Assembly (NCBI GenBank): GCA_009693225.1
Contig: SHXP01000052.1
Span: forward strand, 1-11,513
DNA length: 11,513 nucleotides
Origin: Limnohabitans sp.
Lineage (GTDB): Bacteria > Pseudomonadota > Gammaproteobacteria > Burkholderiales > Burkholderiaceae_C
Reading direction: 5' to 3'
Shown piece by piece: positions 1 to 7,130 of this stretch (the stretch's first letter is position 1; each line of letters begins with the position of its first letter). Position numbers and translations under genes: made by a program. A model generated the notes under the pieces. It was not told the origin of the DNA. It did not search any database and was given only the letters and a program-made list of their open reading frames with translations.

Positions 1-1530
1 AGTGGTGGATGTAGAGTAAGGCCGGGAGTTTTTACTGTAGAGGTTGAAAGTTCTAGACACCCCGTCTTCAGTGAAATAAGGATCGGTTGTATGAATCGAG
101 TAAATTTTGTTGTATTGACTAGTATTGATTTGGACGCCGACTGAATTGCCGGTGCCGAAAAAATTGTCCTGACTCAAGCCGAACGACAAAAACGCATTTT
201 CAGAGGAGGAGAAACCGACACCCAGCGACAGTGAATTGGTGGGTTTTTCGGTCACTTTCAAGTTGATGTCTACCTGATCCGGGTTGTCAGGCACTTCCGA
301 CGTGTCAATGGTGACTTCAGTGAAAAATCCTAAGCGGTCGACTCTGTCGCGGGACGCGCGAATACGTTGGCCGTCGTACCAGGAGGATTCCATCTGCCTG
401 AATTCCCTGCGGATGATCTCGTCCTTGGTGCGCTCATTGCCGGCAATATTGATACGTCTGACATAAGCGCGCCTGGACGGGTCAGCCTGCAGAATGACTT
501 TGACTTGATTGGTTTGCCTGTCGATTTCAGTGCGCTGATCAATTCTGGCAAAGGCAAAGCCGAAATTTCCGAAATATTCGGCAAATGCCTTGCTGGTATC
601 AACCACGTCGGTGACGTTATAGGCTTGACCGGGCTTGATGGTAATCAGAGACTTGAACTCATTGTCGCGGCCAAGGTAATACCCTTCCAGCGCAACTTCG
701 TTGACAACAAAGCGCATGCCTTCAAAAATATTGATGGTGATGGTGATGTCTTGTTTGTTCGGTGAAATAGCGACCTGGGTGGATTCAATCCTGAACTCAA
801 GATAGCCGCGGGACAAATAAAAGGATTTCAAATTCTCCAGATCGGCATTCAACTTGGCTTGTGAGTACCGGTCCGATTTGGTGTACCAGGACATGTAATT
901 GGGTTCAGACAAATCAAGCTGATCCTTGATCGCAGACAGATCAAAGGCTTTGTTTCCGATGATTTTGTATTCCTTGATTTTCGAGACTTCACCTTCAATG
1001 ACAGTGAAATTCAAATTGACCTTGTTGCGCTCAGCCGGGGAAACAGTGGTGACCACTTCGGCGCCGTACAAACTGCGATTGATGTATTGACGCTTTAATT
1101 CCTGTTCGGCGCGATCGGACAAGGCCTTGTCAAACGGACGGCCCTCAGACAAACCGGTGTCTCTCAAGGCTTTTTTCAAGGTATCTTGATCAAACTCTTT
1201 GATACCGACGAAGTTGATGGTGGAAATAAGCGGCCGCTCTTCAAGCACCACTGTCACGACATTGCCTTTGACTTCAATCCGGACGTCCTTGAACAAACCC
1301 AGAGCAAATAAATTACGGATCGCGAGCGTTCCCTTGTCATCAGAATAATTGTCGCCGACTTTGAATGGCAGGGTCGCCAGCACATTTCCGGGTTCCACCC
1401 TTTGCAATCCTTCCATGCGGATGTCTTTCACCTGAAAGGGTTCAACCGCTGAGGCTGGCTGAGATAAAAACACAGCAATCATCAGGATTTGACAACATGA
1501 GAAAAGCTTAAGAATAAATGAGGATTTCAT
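1..1530 (-). CDS. bamA: Outer membrane protein assembly factor BamA (3' end outside window)
   Basis: BamA is the central, essential subunit of the BAM complex, which folds and inserts beta-barrel proteins into the outer membrane. Reading the minus strand from the ATG at 1530 gives 510 uninterrupted codons to the window edge. Residues 1-28 are a signal peptide (basic start, hydrophobic core, cleavage after PASA). Five POTRA repeats fill roughly residues 30-425; the first starts FQVKDIRMEGLQRVEPG. The barrel begins near residue 433, with the family-typical NFFGTGNS ending near 463 and TDPYFTEDGVSR near 482-493. The family is about 750-800 residues long, so the window holds the periplasmic part and the first strands. 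No clear Shine-Dalgarno sequence precedes the ATG; the start is chosen because it gives a proper signal peptide. It is the last gene seen in the rpsB-to-bamA cluster, 215 bases after dxr. The normally intervening rseP is absent. Confidence 0.96.
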   Translation of the reverse strand, partial: MKSSFILKLFSCCQILMIAVFLSQPASAVEPFQVKDIRMEGLQRVEPGNVLATLPFKVGDNYSDDKGTLAIRNLFALGLFKDVRIEVKGNVVTVVLEERPLISTINFVGIKEFDQDTLKKALRDTGLSEGRPFDKALSDRAEQELKRQYINRSLYGAEVVTTVSPAERNKVNLNFTVIEGEVSKIKEYKIIGNKAFDLSAIKDQLDLSEPNYMSWYTKSDRYSQAKLNADLENLKSFYLSRGYLEFRIESTQVAISPNKQDITITINIFEGMRFVVNEVALEGYYLGRDNEFKSLITIKPGQAYNVTDVVDTSKAFAEYFGNFGFAFARIDQRTEIDRQTNQVKVILQADPSRRAYVRRINIAGNERTKDEIIRREFRQMESSWYDGQRIRASRDRVDRLGFFTEVTIDTSEVPDNPDQVDINLKVTEKPTNSLSLGVGFSSSENAFLSFGLSQDNFFGTGNSVGVQINTSQYNKIYSIHTTDPYFTEDGVSRTFNLYSKNSRPYSTSTT

Positions 1531-1745
1531 GAAGTGGTTGCAATTAATCAATAAGTGGAATTTCAAATGAATCAGATATCAAACTAAACGCTGAGGCCAT
1601 GCGCAAAGCCTATTCTCAATGCACGCCGCCATTCACTGTGTTGTGCAACAAGCGTCTGAAGGAACGATTAACTTGATAATACATCAGCACAGACTTCACG
1701 CTGGCAGAAAAAAACAGCAATAAAACGCAATAGCTCCCCCTTTTT
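1531..1745. other. dxr-bamA intergenic gap where rseP would be expected
   Basis: This 215-base spacer holds no convincing gene. Five bases after the dxr stop there is a strong Shine-Dalgarno-like GGGGGAG on the minus strand (1740-1734), followed three bases later by a TTG that opens a frame of only 20 codons (1730-1668). A second tiny minus-strand frame of 22 codons starts with ATG at 1684 and ends at 1616. Neither resembles a known protein, and no HExxH zinc-protease motif of RseP is present in any frame. A short inverted repeat (TGTTG, two bases, CAACA) lies at 1639-1650. The AT-rich part next to bamA could hold its promoter, but no convincing -35/-10 pair or sigma-E type promoter was found. 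It is probably a deletion or rearrangement junction plus the bamA leader. Confidence 0.5.
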
Positions 1746-2942
1746 TCAGTGCTTTTTATGAATTTTGACCGCCGCCTGGTGTGCTTTTATTCGCGCTTTT
1801 GCATCAATTTCCAGTAAATCCTCCAGCGAACCGGGTTTCTCCGGCAGGCAGGCTGACATAGTCTCAAGGTTCACCGCGTGAATCTGGTCAAACTGGATTT
1901 GGCGTATCAGAAACAACTCGACGGCAACTTCATTGGCGGCATTCAACACTGCTGTTGTACCGCTCGGGGCCTTCAGCGATTCCCAGGCCAGGGCCAGTCC
2001 AGGAAATCTTTTCTGGTGATCCAGGTCTTGCATCGATTCGAAGCTCATCTGCGTACTCTTACGGAAATCGATATTGCCCGCGCCTGAAGCAATCCGGTCC
2101 GGCCACGCCAGGCCATATGAAATCGGCATGCGCATGTCCGGCGTGCCCAATTGGGCCACGATGGAGCCGTCCACGAATTCCACCATGGAGTGAATGATGC
2201 TCTGAGGGTGGATAACCACCTCAATCTGCTCAGGTGTCATGCCGAACAAATAACGGGCTTCAATGACTTCCAACGCCTTGTTCATCATGGTGGCTGAATC
2301 CACGGATATTTTTCTTCCCATTACCCAGTTGGGATGGGCGCAGGCTTCTTCAGGTGTCACCGCATGCAACGTATCAGGTGCCCGGGTTCTGAACGGTCCG
2401 CCGGAAGCCGTCAAAATGATTTTGCTCACCACCTGCGGCCAGGTATGTGAAGCCTCAGGCAGGGCTTGAAAAACCGCAGAGTGCTCGCTGTCAATGGGTA
2501 ACAGCTTGGCGCCGCCCTGCCTGACCGCGTCCAGAAACAATTCCCCGCCAACCACCAGCGCCTCCTTGTTGGCAAGCAGCAGGCGTTTGCCCGCGCGTGC
2601 AGCGCTTAGACATGAAGCGAGTCCGGCCGCCCCGACTATGGCCGCCATCACTAGGTCGACTTCGGGCGCGCTTGCCACCTGATTAAGCGCTTGTGATCCG
2701 GATAAAACCTGAGTGCCGATTCCCTCGGCTTTGAGGCCTTGCTGCAACTGCTTTGCAGCTGCTTCGCCCGCCATGACCGCAAATTCCGGTTTGAACGAGG
2801 CGCACTGAGCCAGCATCCGTTCAACCTGCGTGGCGCCGGTCAGTGCGAAAACATTGTAGCGGTCAGGGTGTCTGGCCACAATGTCTAGGGTATTGACACC
2901 GATGGAACCGGTAGATCCGAGCACGGTGAGATTTTTTTTCAT
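1746..2942 (-). CDS. dxr: 1-deoxy-D-xylulose 5-phosphate reductoisomerase
   Basis: Dxr (IspC) is cytosolic. It converts 1-deoxy-D-xylulose 5-phosphate to 2-C-methyl-D-erythritol 4-phosphate with NADPH, the committed step of the MEP isoprenoid pathway. The 398-residue length is normal for the family. The NADPH-binding GSTGSIG is at residues 9-15 and ANKEALV at 124-130. The metal ligands are D151 and E153 in DSEHSAVFQ, with the third, E225, in the conserved segment around SVDSATMMNKALE (213-225; N221 and K222 match the E. coli substrate-binding pair). The tail is basic and ends KIHKKH. The ATG at 2942 puts the Rossmann motif at the expected distance from the N-terminus. It follows cdsA by 13 bases with no obvious ribosome binding site, so translation is probably coupled to cdsA. 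In betaproteobacteria rseP normally comes next; here it does not. Confidence 0.97.
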   Translation of the reverse strand: MKKNLTVLGSTGSIGVNTLDIVARHPDRYNVFALTGATQVERMLAQCASFKPEFAVMAGEAAAKQLQQGLKAEGIGTQVLSGSQALNQVASAPEVDLVMAAIVGAAGLASCLSAARAGKRLLLANKEALVVGGELFLDAVRQGGAKLLPIDSEHSAVFQALPEASHTWPQVVSKIILTASGGPFRTRAPDTLHAVTPEEACAHPNWVMGRKISVDSATMMNKALEVIEARYLFGMTPEQIEVVIHPQSIIHSMVEFVDGSIVAQLGTPDMRMPISYGLAWPDRIASGAGNIDFRKSTQMSFESMQDLDHQKRFPGLALAWESLKAPSGTTAVLNAANEVAVELFLIRQIQFDQIHAVNLETMSACLPEKPGSLEDLLEIDAKARIKAHQAAVKIHKKH

Positions 2943-2955
2943 AGTCGATGGATCA

Positions 2956-3789
2956 TCAGATCAGGTGAAGCAGCATGGCCAGAGGCAAACTCGGCAGCAA
3001 GGCGTCCAGACGGTCAAGCACACCGCCGTGCCCCGGCAATAAACGGCTGCTGTCCTTTACACCGGCGCTGCGTTTGAGAAGGGATTCAAACAAATCACCG
3101 GCGGCACTGATCAGAGCAAGAAAAAGAATACCTGCAAGCATGAACCAGGTGCCGTGAGCATTAAGTCTGGCAAACAAACTGTCGTTCAGGGCAGGGAACG
3201 GTGTTTGCAAAGCCAGCCAGGCAAACGACAAAACAAGCACGCCCAACACGCCGCCGGCCAATCCTTCGCGGCTCTTGCCCGGGCTGATTGAAGGCGCGAG
3301 TTTGTGCCGCCCCCATTGCTTGCCAACAAAATAAGCAGAAATATCAGCCACCCATACAAGCAACAACACCGATGTCAAAAAAGCTGTGCCTTCGCTTTTG
3401 GCCTTGTACAAGGCGAGCCACGTCATGGTCAACACGATTGTTCCGATCAGGTTTCTGAAGAGAGCAGGCAGTATTCGCCAACTCTCAATACCGTTTTTTA
3501 AAAAATAAGCCAGCAGACTGACCCAGAAAACAGCTGTCAATAACCAAACAGAATGCGGCATCAAGGCGGCAGCGCCGCTGAACCATAAAACAATACACAA
3601 AATCAGAGAAAACACCGGCATCAGCAAGGCGGAAAACGGTGTCATGCCATTCAATCGTCCCCACTCCCAGGCACCTGCTGCAACAAGCACCAGCCCGGCT
3701 AAGCCAAGCCAGCGGGCATCCGGGTGAAACAACGCCGGTAGAAAGACTGCCAGTAAAAGCAAGGCGGTGATGATGCGTTGTTTAAGCAT
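2956..3789 (-). CDS. cdsA: Phosphatidate cytidylyltransferase (CDP-diacylglycerol synthase)
   Basis: CdsA is an inner-membrane enzyme that makes CDP-diacylglycerol from phosphatidic acid and CTP, the branch-point precursor of bacterial phospholipids. The 277-residue protein has about seven or eight hydrophobic segments, starting with the first at residues 6-20. The central SPGKSREGLAGG loop is present. The family signature is at the C-terminus: SLLKRSAGVKDSSRLLPGHG followed by GVLDRLD, including the Mg-binding KD and DRLD acidic residues. The frame is open upstream to an ATG at 3837 inside frr, but the ATG at 3789 is preferred. It lies 13 bases past the frr stop and gives the usual short basic N-terminus (MLKQRIITALLL). 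No good Shine-Dalgarno sequence precedes it, so translational coupling to frr is likely. It follows frr directly; uppS, which normally lies between them, is missing. Confidence 0.95.
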   Translation of the reverse strand: MLKQRIITALLLLAVFLPALFHPDARWLGLAGLVLVAAGAWEWGRLNGMTPFSALLMPVFSLILCIVLWFSGAAALMPHSVWLLTAVFWVSLLAYFLKNGIESWRILPALFRNLIGTIVLTMTWLALYKAKSEGTAFLTSVLLLVWVADISAYFVGKQWGRHKLAPSISPGKSREGLAGGVLGVLVLSFAWLALQTPFPALNDSLFARLNAHGTWFMLAGILFLALISAAGDLFESLLKRSAGVKDSSRLLPGHGGVLDRLDALLPSLPLAMLLHLI

Positions 3790-3802
3790 ATGTAACAGTC
3801 GG

Positions 3803-4363
3803 TCAGACAGCCACGATTTCCTGCTCTTTAGAGGCAATCAATTTATCGATGTCTGCAATGTGCCTGTCGGTCACTTTTTGTATATCAGCCTCCGCCCGTT
3901 TTTGTTCGTCTTCAAAGGCCAGTTTGTCCTTGACCAGTTTTTTAACCGCCTCATTGGCGTCGCGCCGTAAATTGCGCACAGCCACCTTGGCGTTCTCGCC
4001 CTCGTTGCGAACAATCTTTGTCATTTCTTTTCTGCGCTCTTCGGTCATGGGCGGCATTGGCACGCGGATCACATCGCCCATGGAAGAAGGGTTCAAACCG
4101 AGATCGCTTTCGCGGATGGCTTTTTCTATCTTGGGACCCAGGCCCTTCTCCCAGGGTTGAACACTGATGGTGCGTGCATCCAGCAGCGACACATTGGCGA
4201 CCTGCGACAACGGGGTAGGGTTGCCGTAATACTCGACCATGATGTGGTCAAGCAAACCGGGGTTGGCCCGGCCAGTACGGATTTTGCTCAGGCTGTTGCT
4301 GAAAGCAGCAATTGACTGGTCCATTTTGGTTTCACTGTTTTTCTTGATTTCGCTGATATCCAT
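3803..4363 (-). CDS. frr: Ribosome recycling factor
   Basis: RRF works with EF-G in the cytosol to split post-termination ribosomes so that subunits can be reused. The 186-residue length is standard (E. coli 185). Typical features are the near N-terminal segment KMDQSIAAFSNSLSKIRTGRA, then NPGLLDHIMVEYYG, then PLSQVANVSLLDARTISVQPW in domain II, and a helical C-terminal part with RKEMTKIVRNEGENAKVAVR. These match the two-domain, tRNA-shaped RRF fold. The ATG at 4363 has a strong Shine-Dalgarno sequence, AGGAGGAA, about eight bases upstream. It follows pyrH by 34 bases and precedes cdsA by 13 bases, consistent with one operon. Confidence 0.97.
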   Translation of the reverse strand: MDISEIKKNSETKMDQSIAAFSNSLSKIRTGRANPGLLDHIMVEYYGNPTPLSQVANVSLLDARTISVQPWEKGLGPKIEKAIRESDLGLNPSSMGDVIRVPMPPMTEERRKEMTKIVRNEGENAKVAVRNLRRDANEAVKKLVKDKLAFEDEQKRAEADIQKVTDRHIADIDKLIASKEQEIVAV

Positions 4364-4397
4364 GGTTCAAATTCCTCCTGCCGAAAACGTCACACTC

Positions 4398-5123
4398 TCA
4401 TGAAGCGAAAACCAGTGTTCCTTCATCCTCACCCATCACCACCCGCTTGAGCGCACCGTGCTTGAAAATTGAAAACACGGTGATGGGCAACTTCTGGTCA
4501 CGGCACAAGGCAAACGCTGTTGCATCCATGATGCCCAGATTCCCGTTGATGGCATCGTCAAAACTGATTTGACTATAGCGTGATGCCTTGGGGTCTAACT
4601 TGGGATCGGCGGTATACACACCATCCACCTTAGTGGCTTTGAGCACCATAGCAGCACCGATTTCTGCGCCCCGCAAAGCCGCGGCGGTGTCAGTGGTGAA
4701 GAACGGGTTTCCGGTGCCCGCCGCAAACACCACGACCTTGCCCTCCTCCAGGTATTGCAAGGCTTTGGGCCGCACATAAGGCTCGACCACCTGCTCGATG
4801 CCGATGGCCGACATGACGCGCGCGACCAGGCCGGCCTTGTTCATGGTGTCTGCCAGGGCCAGTGCATTCATGACCGTGGCCAGCATACCCATGTAGTCGG
4901 CTGTCGCCCTGTCCATGCCGACAGATCCGCCGGCGACGCCGCGAAAAATATTGCCCCCGCCAATGACCACAGCGACTTCAACACCTAAGCGGGTAATTTC
5001 TGCGATTTCTTCCACCACGCGGACAATGGTGTCGCGGTTGATACCGAATGCATCGTCGCCCATCAAAGCCTCACCGGAGAGCTTGAGCAAAATCCTTTTA
5101 TAGGCGGGTTGTTTAGATGTCAT
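4398..5123 (-). CDS. pyrH: Uridylate kinase (UMP kinase)
   Basis: PyrH phosphorylates UMP to UDP with ATP and belongs to the amino-acid-kinase fold family. It is cytosolic and hexameric, and in bacteria it is usually activated by GTP and inhibited by UTP. At 241 residues from the ATG at 5123 it has normal length. Motifs in order are KLSGEALMG near the N-terminus (phosphate binding), GGGNIFRG (UMP/ATP loop), RATADYMGMLATVMNAL, GTGNPFFTTDTAAALRG and ATKVDGVYTADP (nucleotide binding). An upstream in-frame ATG at 5144 would add MYPEKNV, but the downstream start is preferred because GGAG sits about ten bases before it and homologues start close to PAYKRILLKLSG. An intrinsic terminator separates it from tsf. 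Transcription therefore depends on readthrough or on an unseen promoter in the roughly 40 bases before the start. Confidence 0.97.
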   Translation of the reverse strand: MTSKQPAYKRILLKLSGEALMGDDAFGINRDTIVRVVEEIAEITRLGVEVAVVIGGGNIFRGVAGGSVGMDRATADYMGMLATVMNALALADTMNKAGLVARVMSAIGIEQVVEPYVRPKALQYLEEGKVVVFAAGTGNPFFTTDTAAALRGAEIGAAMVLKATKVDGVYTADPKLDPKASRYSQISFDDAINGNLGIMDATAFALCRDQKLPITVFSIFKHGALKRVVMGEDEGTLVFAS

Positions 5124-5161
5124 TACGTTCTTCTCCGGATACATCTTTAAGAGCTGGGTTC

Positions 5162-5193
5162 AAAAAAAAGGGGACTAACTTGTGTCCCCTTTT
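5162..5193 (-). terminator. Intrinsic terminator after tsf
   Basis: Read on the minus strand, a ten-base-pair perfect stem (AAAAGGGGAC paired with GTCCCCTTTT) with an eight-base loop starts just past the tsf stop and runs straight into a run of eight T residues. This is a textbook rho-independent terminator. It lies between tsf and pyrH, so it should end most rpsB-tsf transcripts or attenuate readthrough into pyrH-frr-cdsA-dxr. The flanking A and T runs are symmetric, so it could also act weakly in the opposite direction. Confidence 0.85.
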
Positions 5194-5196
5194 CTT

Positions 5197-6090
5197 TCAA
5201 GCTGACTGCTTGGCGGCGGCCACCTGAGCAGCCACCTCCGCGGCAAAATCATCAACCTTGCGTTCAATGCCTTCCCCGACGATGAACATGGTGAAAGCCT
5301 TGACCGTGGTTTTGGCGGATTGAAGCATTTGCTCAACCGTCTGCTTGTCGTTTTTCACGAAGGGTTGATTGAACAAAGACACTTCTTTCAGGTATTTTTG
5401 CACCGAGCCTTCGATCATTTTGGCAGCGATATCGGCCGGCTTGCCGGATTCTGCGGCCTTGGCGGTGGCCACCGAACGCTCGCGTTCGATCAATTCCACA
5501 GGCACATCTGCGCTTGTCAAAGACACTGGTTTCATGGCGGCGACATGCATGGCCACATCACGGGCGGCAGTCTCGTCGCCGCTGAATTCCACAACCACAC
5601 CGATGCGGGTACCGTGCAGATAGGACGTCAGCAGGCTGCCCTGACCGAAATATTTGAAACGGCGGAAACTCATGTTCTCGCCGATTTTGCCGACCAAGCC
5701 CTTGCGCACATCTTCAACTGTCGATCCGAATCCATCCTGCTGGTAAGGCAAGGCGGACAAGGCGGCGACATCGGCCGGGTGGTGTGCCGCGATCAAGCCG
5801 GCAGCTGCATTGGCAAGCGCCAGAAAGCTGTCGTTCTTGGTCACGAAATCGGTTTCGCAATTGACTTCAAGCATTGCACCAACCCCGCCATGAATGGCAA
5901 TGCTGACCACGCCTTCGGCTGTGATGCGCGCGGCGGCTTTGCTGGCTTTGCTGCCGAGCTTGACTCGCAGCAGTTCCTCAGCCTTGACCATATCGCCTTC
6001 GGCTTCCGTCAAAGCCTTTTTGCACTCCATCATGGGTGCGTCGGTTTTAGCACGCAGTTCAGCGACCATGCCTGCGGTAATTGTTGCCAT
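5197..6090 (-). CDS. tsf: Translation elongation factor Ts
   Basis: EF-Ts is the cytosolic guanine-nucleotide exchange factor that regenerates EF-Tu-GTP from EF-Tu-GDP. The 297-residue protein has the usual length for proteobacteria. The N-terminal UBA-like part holds the conserved TDAPMMECKKALTEAEGD, and the core has the hallmark CETDFVTKND, whose TDFV contacts EF-Tu. The C-terminal half contains KYLKEVSLFNQPFVKND and ends in an alanine-rich tail. The ATG at 6090 is preceded by GAGGAG at good spacing (GAGGAGTTTGATATG). It follows rpsB by 86 bases, which include a terminator-like hairpin, and is followed by a second terminator. Confidence 0.98.
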   Translation of the reverse strand: MATITAGMVAELRAKTDAPMMECKKALTEAEGDMVKAEELLRVKLGSKASKAAARITAEGVVSIAIHGGVGAMLEVNCETDFVTKNDSFLALANAAAGLIAAHHPADVAALSALPYQQDGFGSTVEDVRKGLVGKIGENMSFRRFKYFGQGSLLTSYLHGTRIGVVVEFSGDETAARDVAMHVAAMKPVSLTSADVPVELIERERSVATAKAAESGKPADIAAKMIEGSVQKYLKEVSLFNQPFVKNDKQTVEQMLQSAKTTVKAFTMFIVGEGIERKVDDFAAEVAAQVAAAKQSA

Positions 6091-6131
6091 ATCAAACTCC
6101 TCTATCTCGTTGCGTTTATTTAATCAGGTGC

Positions 6132-6156
6132 AAAAAAGGGGCCAATCAAGCCCCTT
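6132..6156 (-). terminator. Terminator or attenuator hairpin between rpsB and tsf
   Basis: On the minus strand a seven-base-pair stem, AAGGGGC with GCCCCTT, closes a seven-base loop and is followed by T residues (six in a row counting the stem end). It sits 20 bases past the rpsB stop and 40 bases before the tsf start. It has the form of an intrinsic terminator, weaker than the one after tsf. Since tsf has no evident promoter of its own, partial readthrough is likely, which would set the S2 to EF-Ts ratio. Confidence 0.7.
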
Positions 6157-6176
6157 GATCTCAAAAACCGGGCAGA

Positions 6177-6929
6177 TCAAGCCTGGCTGCTACTTTCAAC
6201 TTCGACAAACTCGTCGTCACCGTCAGAAACCGCTTTGACGACATCATTGACCGCATTGGCGCGACCTTCAAGAATGGCGTCGGCAATACCGCGCGCATAC
6301 AGGGTCACGGCCTTAGAAGAGTCATCATTCCCCGGGATGACATAGTCGATGCCCTCAGGTGAGTGGTTGGAATCAACCACGCCGATGAGAGGAATACCGA
6401 GTTTTTTAGCCTCTGCGATGGCGATCTTGTGGAAGCCCACATCAATCACAAATATGGCGTCAGGCAAAGTCACCATGTCTTGGATGCCGCCGATGTCTTT
6501 TTCCAGCTTTTGAAGTTCGCGCATGAACATCAGCTGTTCTTTTTTGGACATGGCATCAAGACCGATTTCCTGCTGAGCCTTCATGTCTTTGAGGCGCTTG
6601 ATGGAAGTCTTGACAGTTTTGAAATTGGTCAGCATGCCGCCGAGCCAGCGTTGATCGACAAAAGGCACACCGGCTCTTTTGGCTTCGCTGGCGATGATTT
6701 CTTTGGCCTGACGCTTGGTGCCGACCATCAGAATATTGCCGCGGTTGGCTGACAACTGCTTGGCGAATTTCATGGCATCCTGGAACAGAGGCAGCGTCTT
6801 TTCCAGGTTGATAATGTGAATTTTGTTGCGGTGTCCGAAAATGTACGGTGCCATTTTCGGGTTCCAGAAACGTGTTTGGTGTCCGAAGTGGACACCGGCT
6901 TCCAACATTTCGCGCATACTTGTAGACAT
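6177..6929 (-). CDS. rpsB: 30S ribosomal protein S2
   Basis: S2 binds the 30S subunit between head and body and is needed for S1 to join. The 250-residue protein starts MSTSMREMLEAGVHFGHQ, the typical S2 opening, and continues with RFWNPKMAPYIFGHRNKIHI. Further conserved stretches are FVDQRWLGGMLTNFKT, DAIFVIDVGFHKIAIAEAKK, and PLIGVVDSNHSPEGIDYVIPGNDD split across the last third. The ending is acidic (DGDDEFVEVES). The ATG at 6929 is chosen because GGAG lies seven bases upstream; the in-frame TTG at 6941 overlaps that ribosome binding site and would add four residues absent from the family. It is the first gene of the cluster, transcribed from a promoter about 140 bases upstream with a structured leader. 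S2 represses its own operon through the leader in E. coli; the same is inferred here, not shown. Confidence 0.98.
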   Translation of the reverse strand: MSTSMREMLEAGVHFGHQTRFWNPKMAPYIFGHRNKIHIINLEKTLPLFQDAMKFAKQLSANRGNILMVGTKRQAKEIIASEAKRAGVPFVDQRWLGGMLTNFKTVKTSIKRLKDMKAQQEIGLDAMSKKEQLMFMRELQKLEKDIGGIQDMVTLPDAIFVIDVGFHKIAIAEAKKLGIPLIGVVDSNHSPEGIDYVIPGNDDSSKAVTLYARGIADAILEGRANAVNDVVKAVSDGDDEFVEVESSSQA

Positions 6930-7066
6930 TGATTGCTCCAAAGGTTGAGTCTAAAAGCCAGTTCGCCATCGCTAGAATGACAGTATGAACTATCAGCTGG
7001 CAACACCTTTATTGAACCGGTTTGGGATTTGTTTGAGAAGATCAAACTGTTTGATCTACGCAAAGC
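6930..7066 (-). promoter_or_regulatory. rpsB 5' leader, possibly an S2 autoregulatory RNA
   Basis: If transcription starts about seven bases past the -10 element at 7073-7078, rpsB has a leader of about 137 bases. It contains an eight-base-pair hairpin from the 19-bp palindrome (7039-7057). Nearer the start codon, GCCAG (7001-6997) can pair with CTGGC (6961-6957). The inner segments GTTC (6990-6987) and GAA (6964-6962) extend the helix past a seven-base bulge. Leaders of rpsB in E. coli and relatives bind S2 to repress translation. The position and folding fit that role, but I cannot show that this leader matches the known motif. Confidence 0.4.
7039..7057. repeat. Perfect 19-bp palindrome, candidate operator
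   Basis: AGATCAAAC and GTTTGATCT are perfect inverted arms around a single central base. The core has the ATC-N9-GAT and T-N11-A pattern of LysR-type regulator sites. It lies 74-92 bases upstream of the dadA-like start codon, a normal place for such a site, and overlaps a possible plus-strand -35 (TTGATC, 7051-7056). On the other strand it falls just inside the predicted rpsB leader, where it could instead fold as an eight-base-pair hairpin with a CAG loop. No regulator gene is in the window. Confidence 0.55.
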
Positions 7067-7072
7067 CAAATT

Positions 7073-7081
7073 ATTTTAACA
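7073..7081 (-). promoter_or_regulatory. Extended -10 promoter element for rpsB
   Basis: The minus strand reads TGTTAAAAT, a TGN extended -10 followed by TAAAAT (five of six matches to TATAAT). No good -35 is found 16-18 bases upstream, which is tolerated by extended -10 promoters. It is the best promoter candidate in the 201 bases between the rpsB and dadA-like start codons. Its position would give a leader of about 137 bases. Confidence 0.45.
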
Positions 7082-7130
7082 TATCTTCACTTCCTCCCAC
7101 GCACTGAATTGATAACTTTGGTTTAAATTT

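Noticed and set aside
367..765. A 132-codon plus-strand frame
   Set aside because: It is antisense to the POTRA region of bamA, whose minus-strand frame is continuous and clearly recognisable.
1446..1530. Cysteines in the BamA signal peptide as a lipobox
   Set aside because: The two cysteines (residues 12-13) are in the first half of the signal and not at a cleavage site. The PASA site downstream is a standard signal peptidase I site.
1531..1600. Sigma-E type promoter before bamA
   Set aside because: A TCTGA is present, but no GAACTT-like -35 lies about 16 bases upstream of it.
1616..1684. A 22-codon minus-strand frame from ATG as a small protein gene
   Set aside because: There is no clear ribosome binding site, no recognisable feature, and the length is within chance expectation.
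5320..6123. A 267-codon open frame on the plus strand
   Set aside because: It is fully antisense to tsf, histidine and glycine rich in the way of antisense translations, and has no ribosome binding site or motif.
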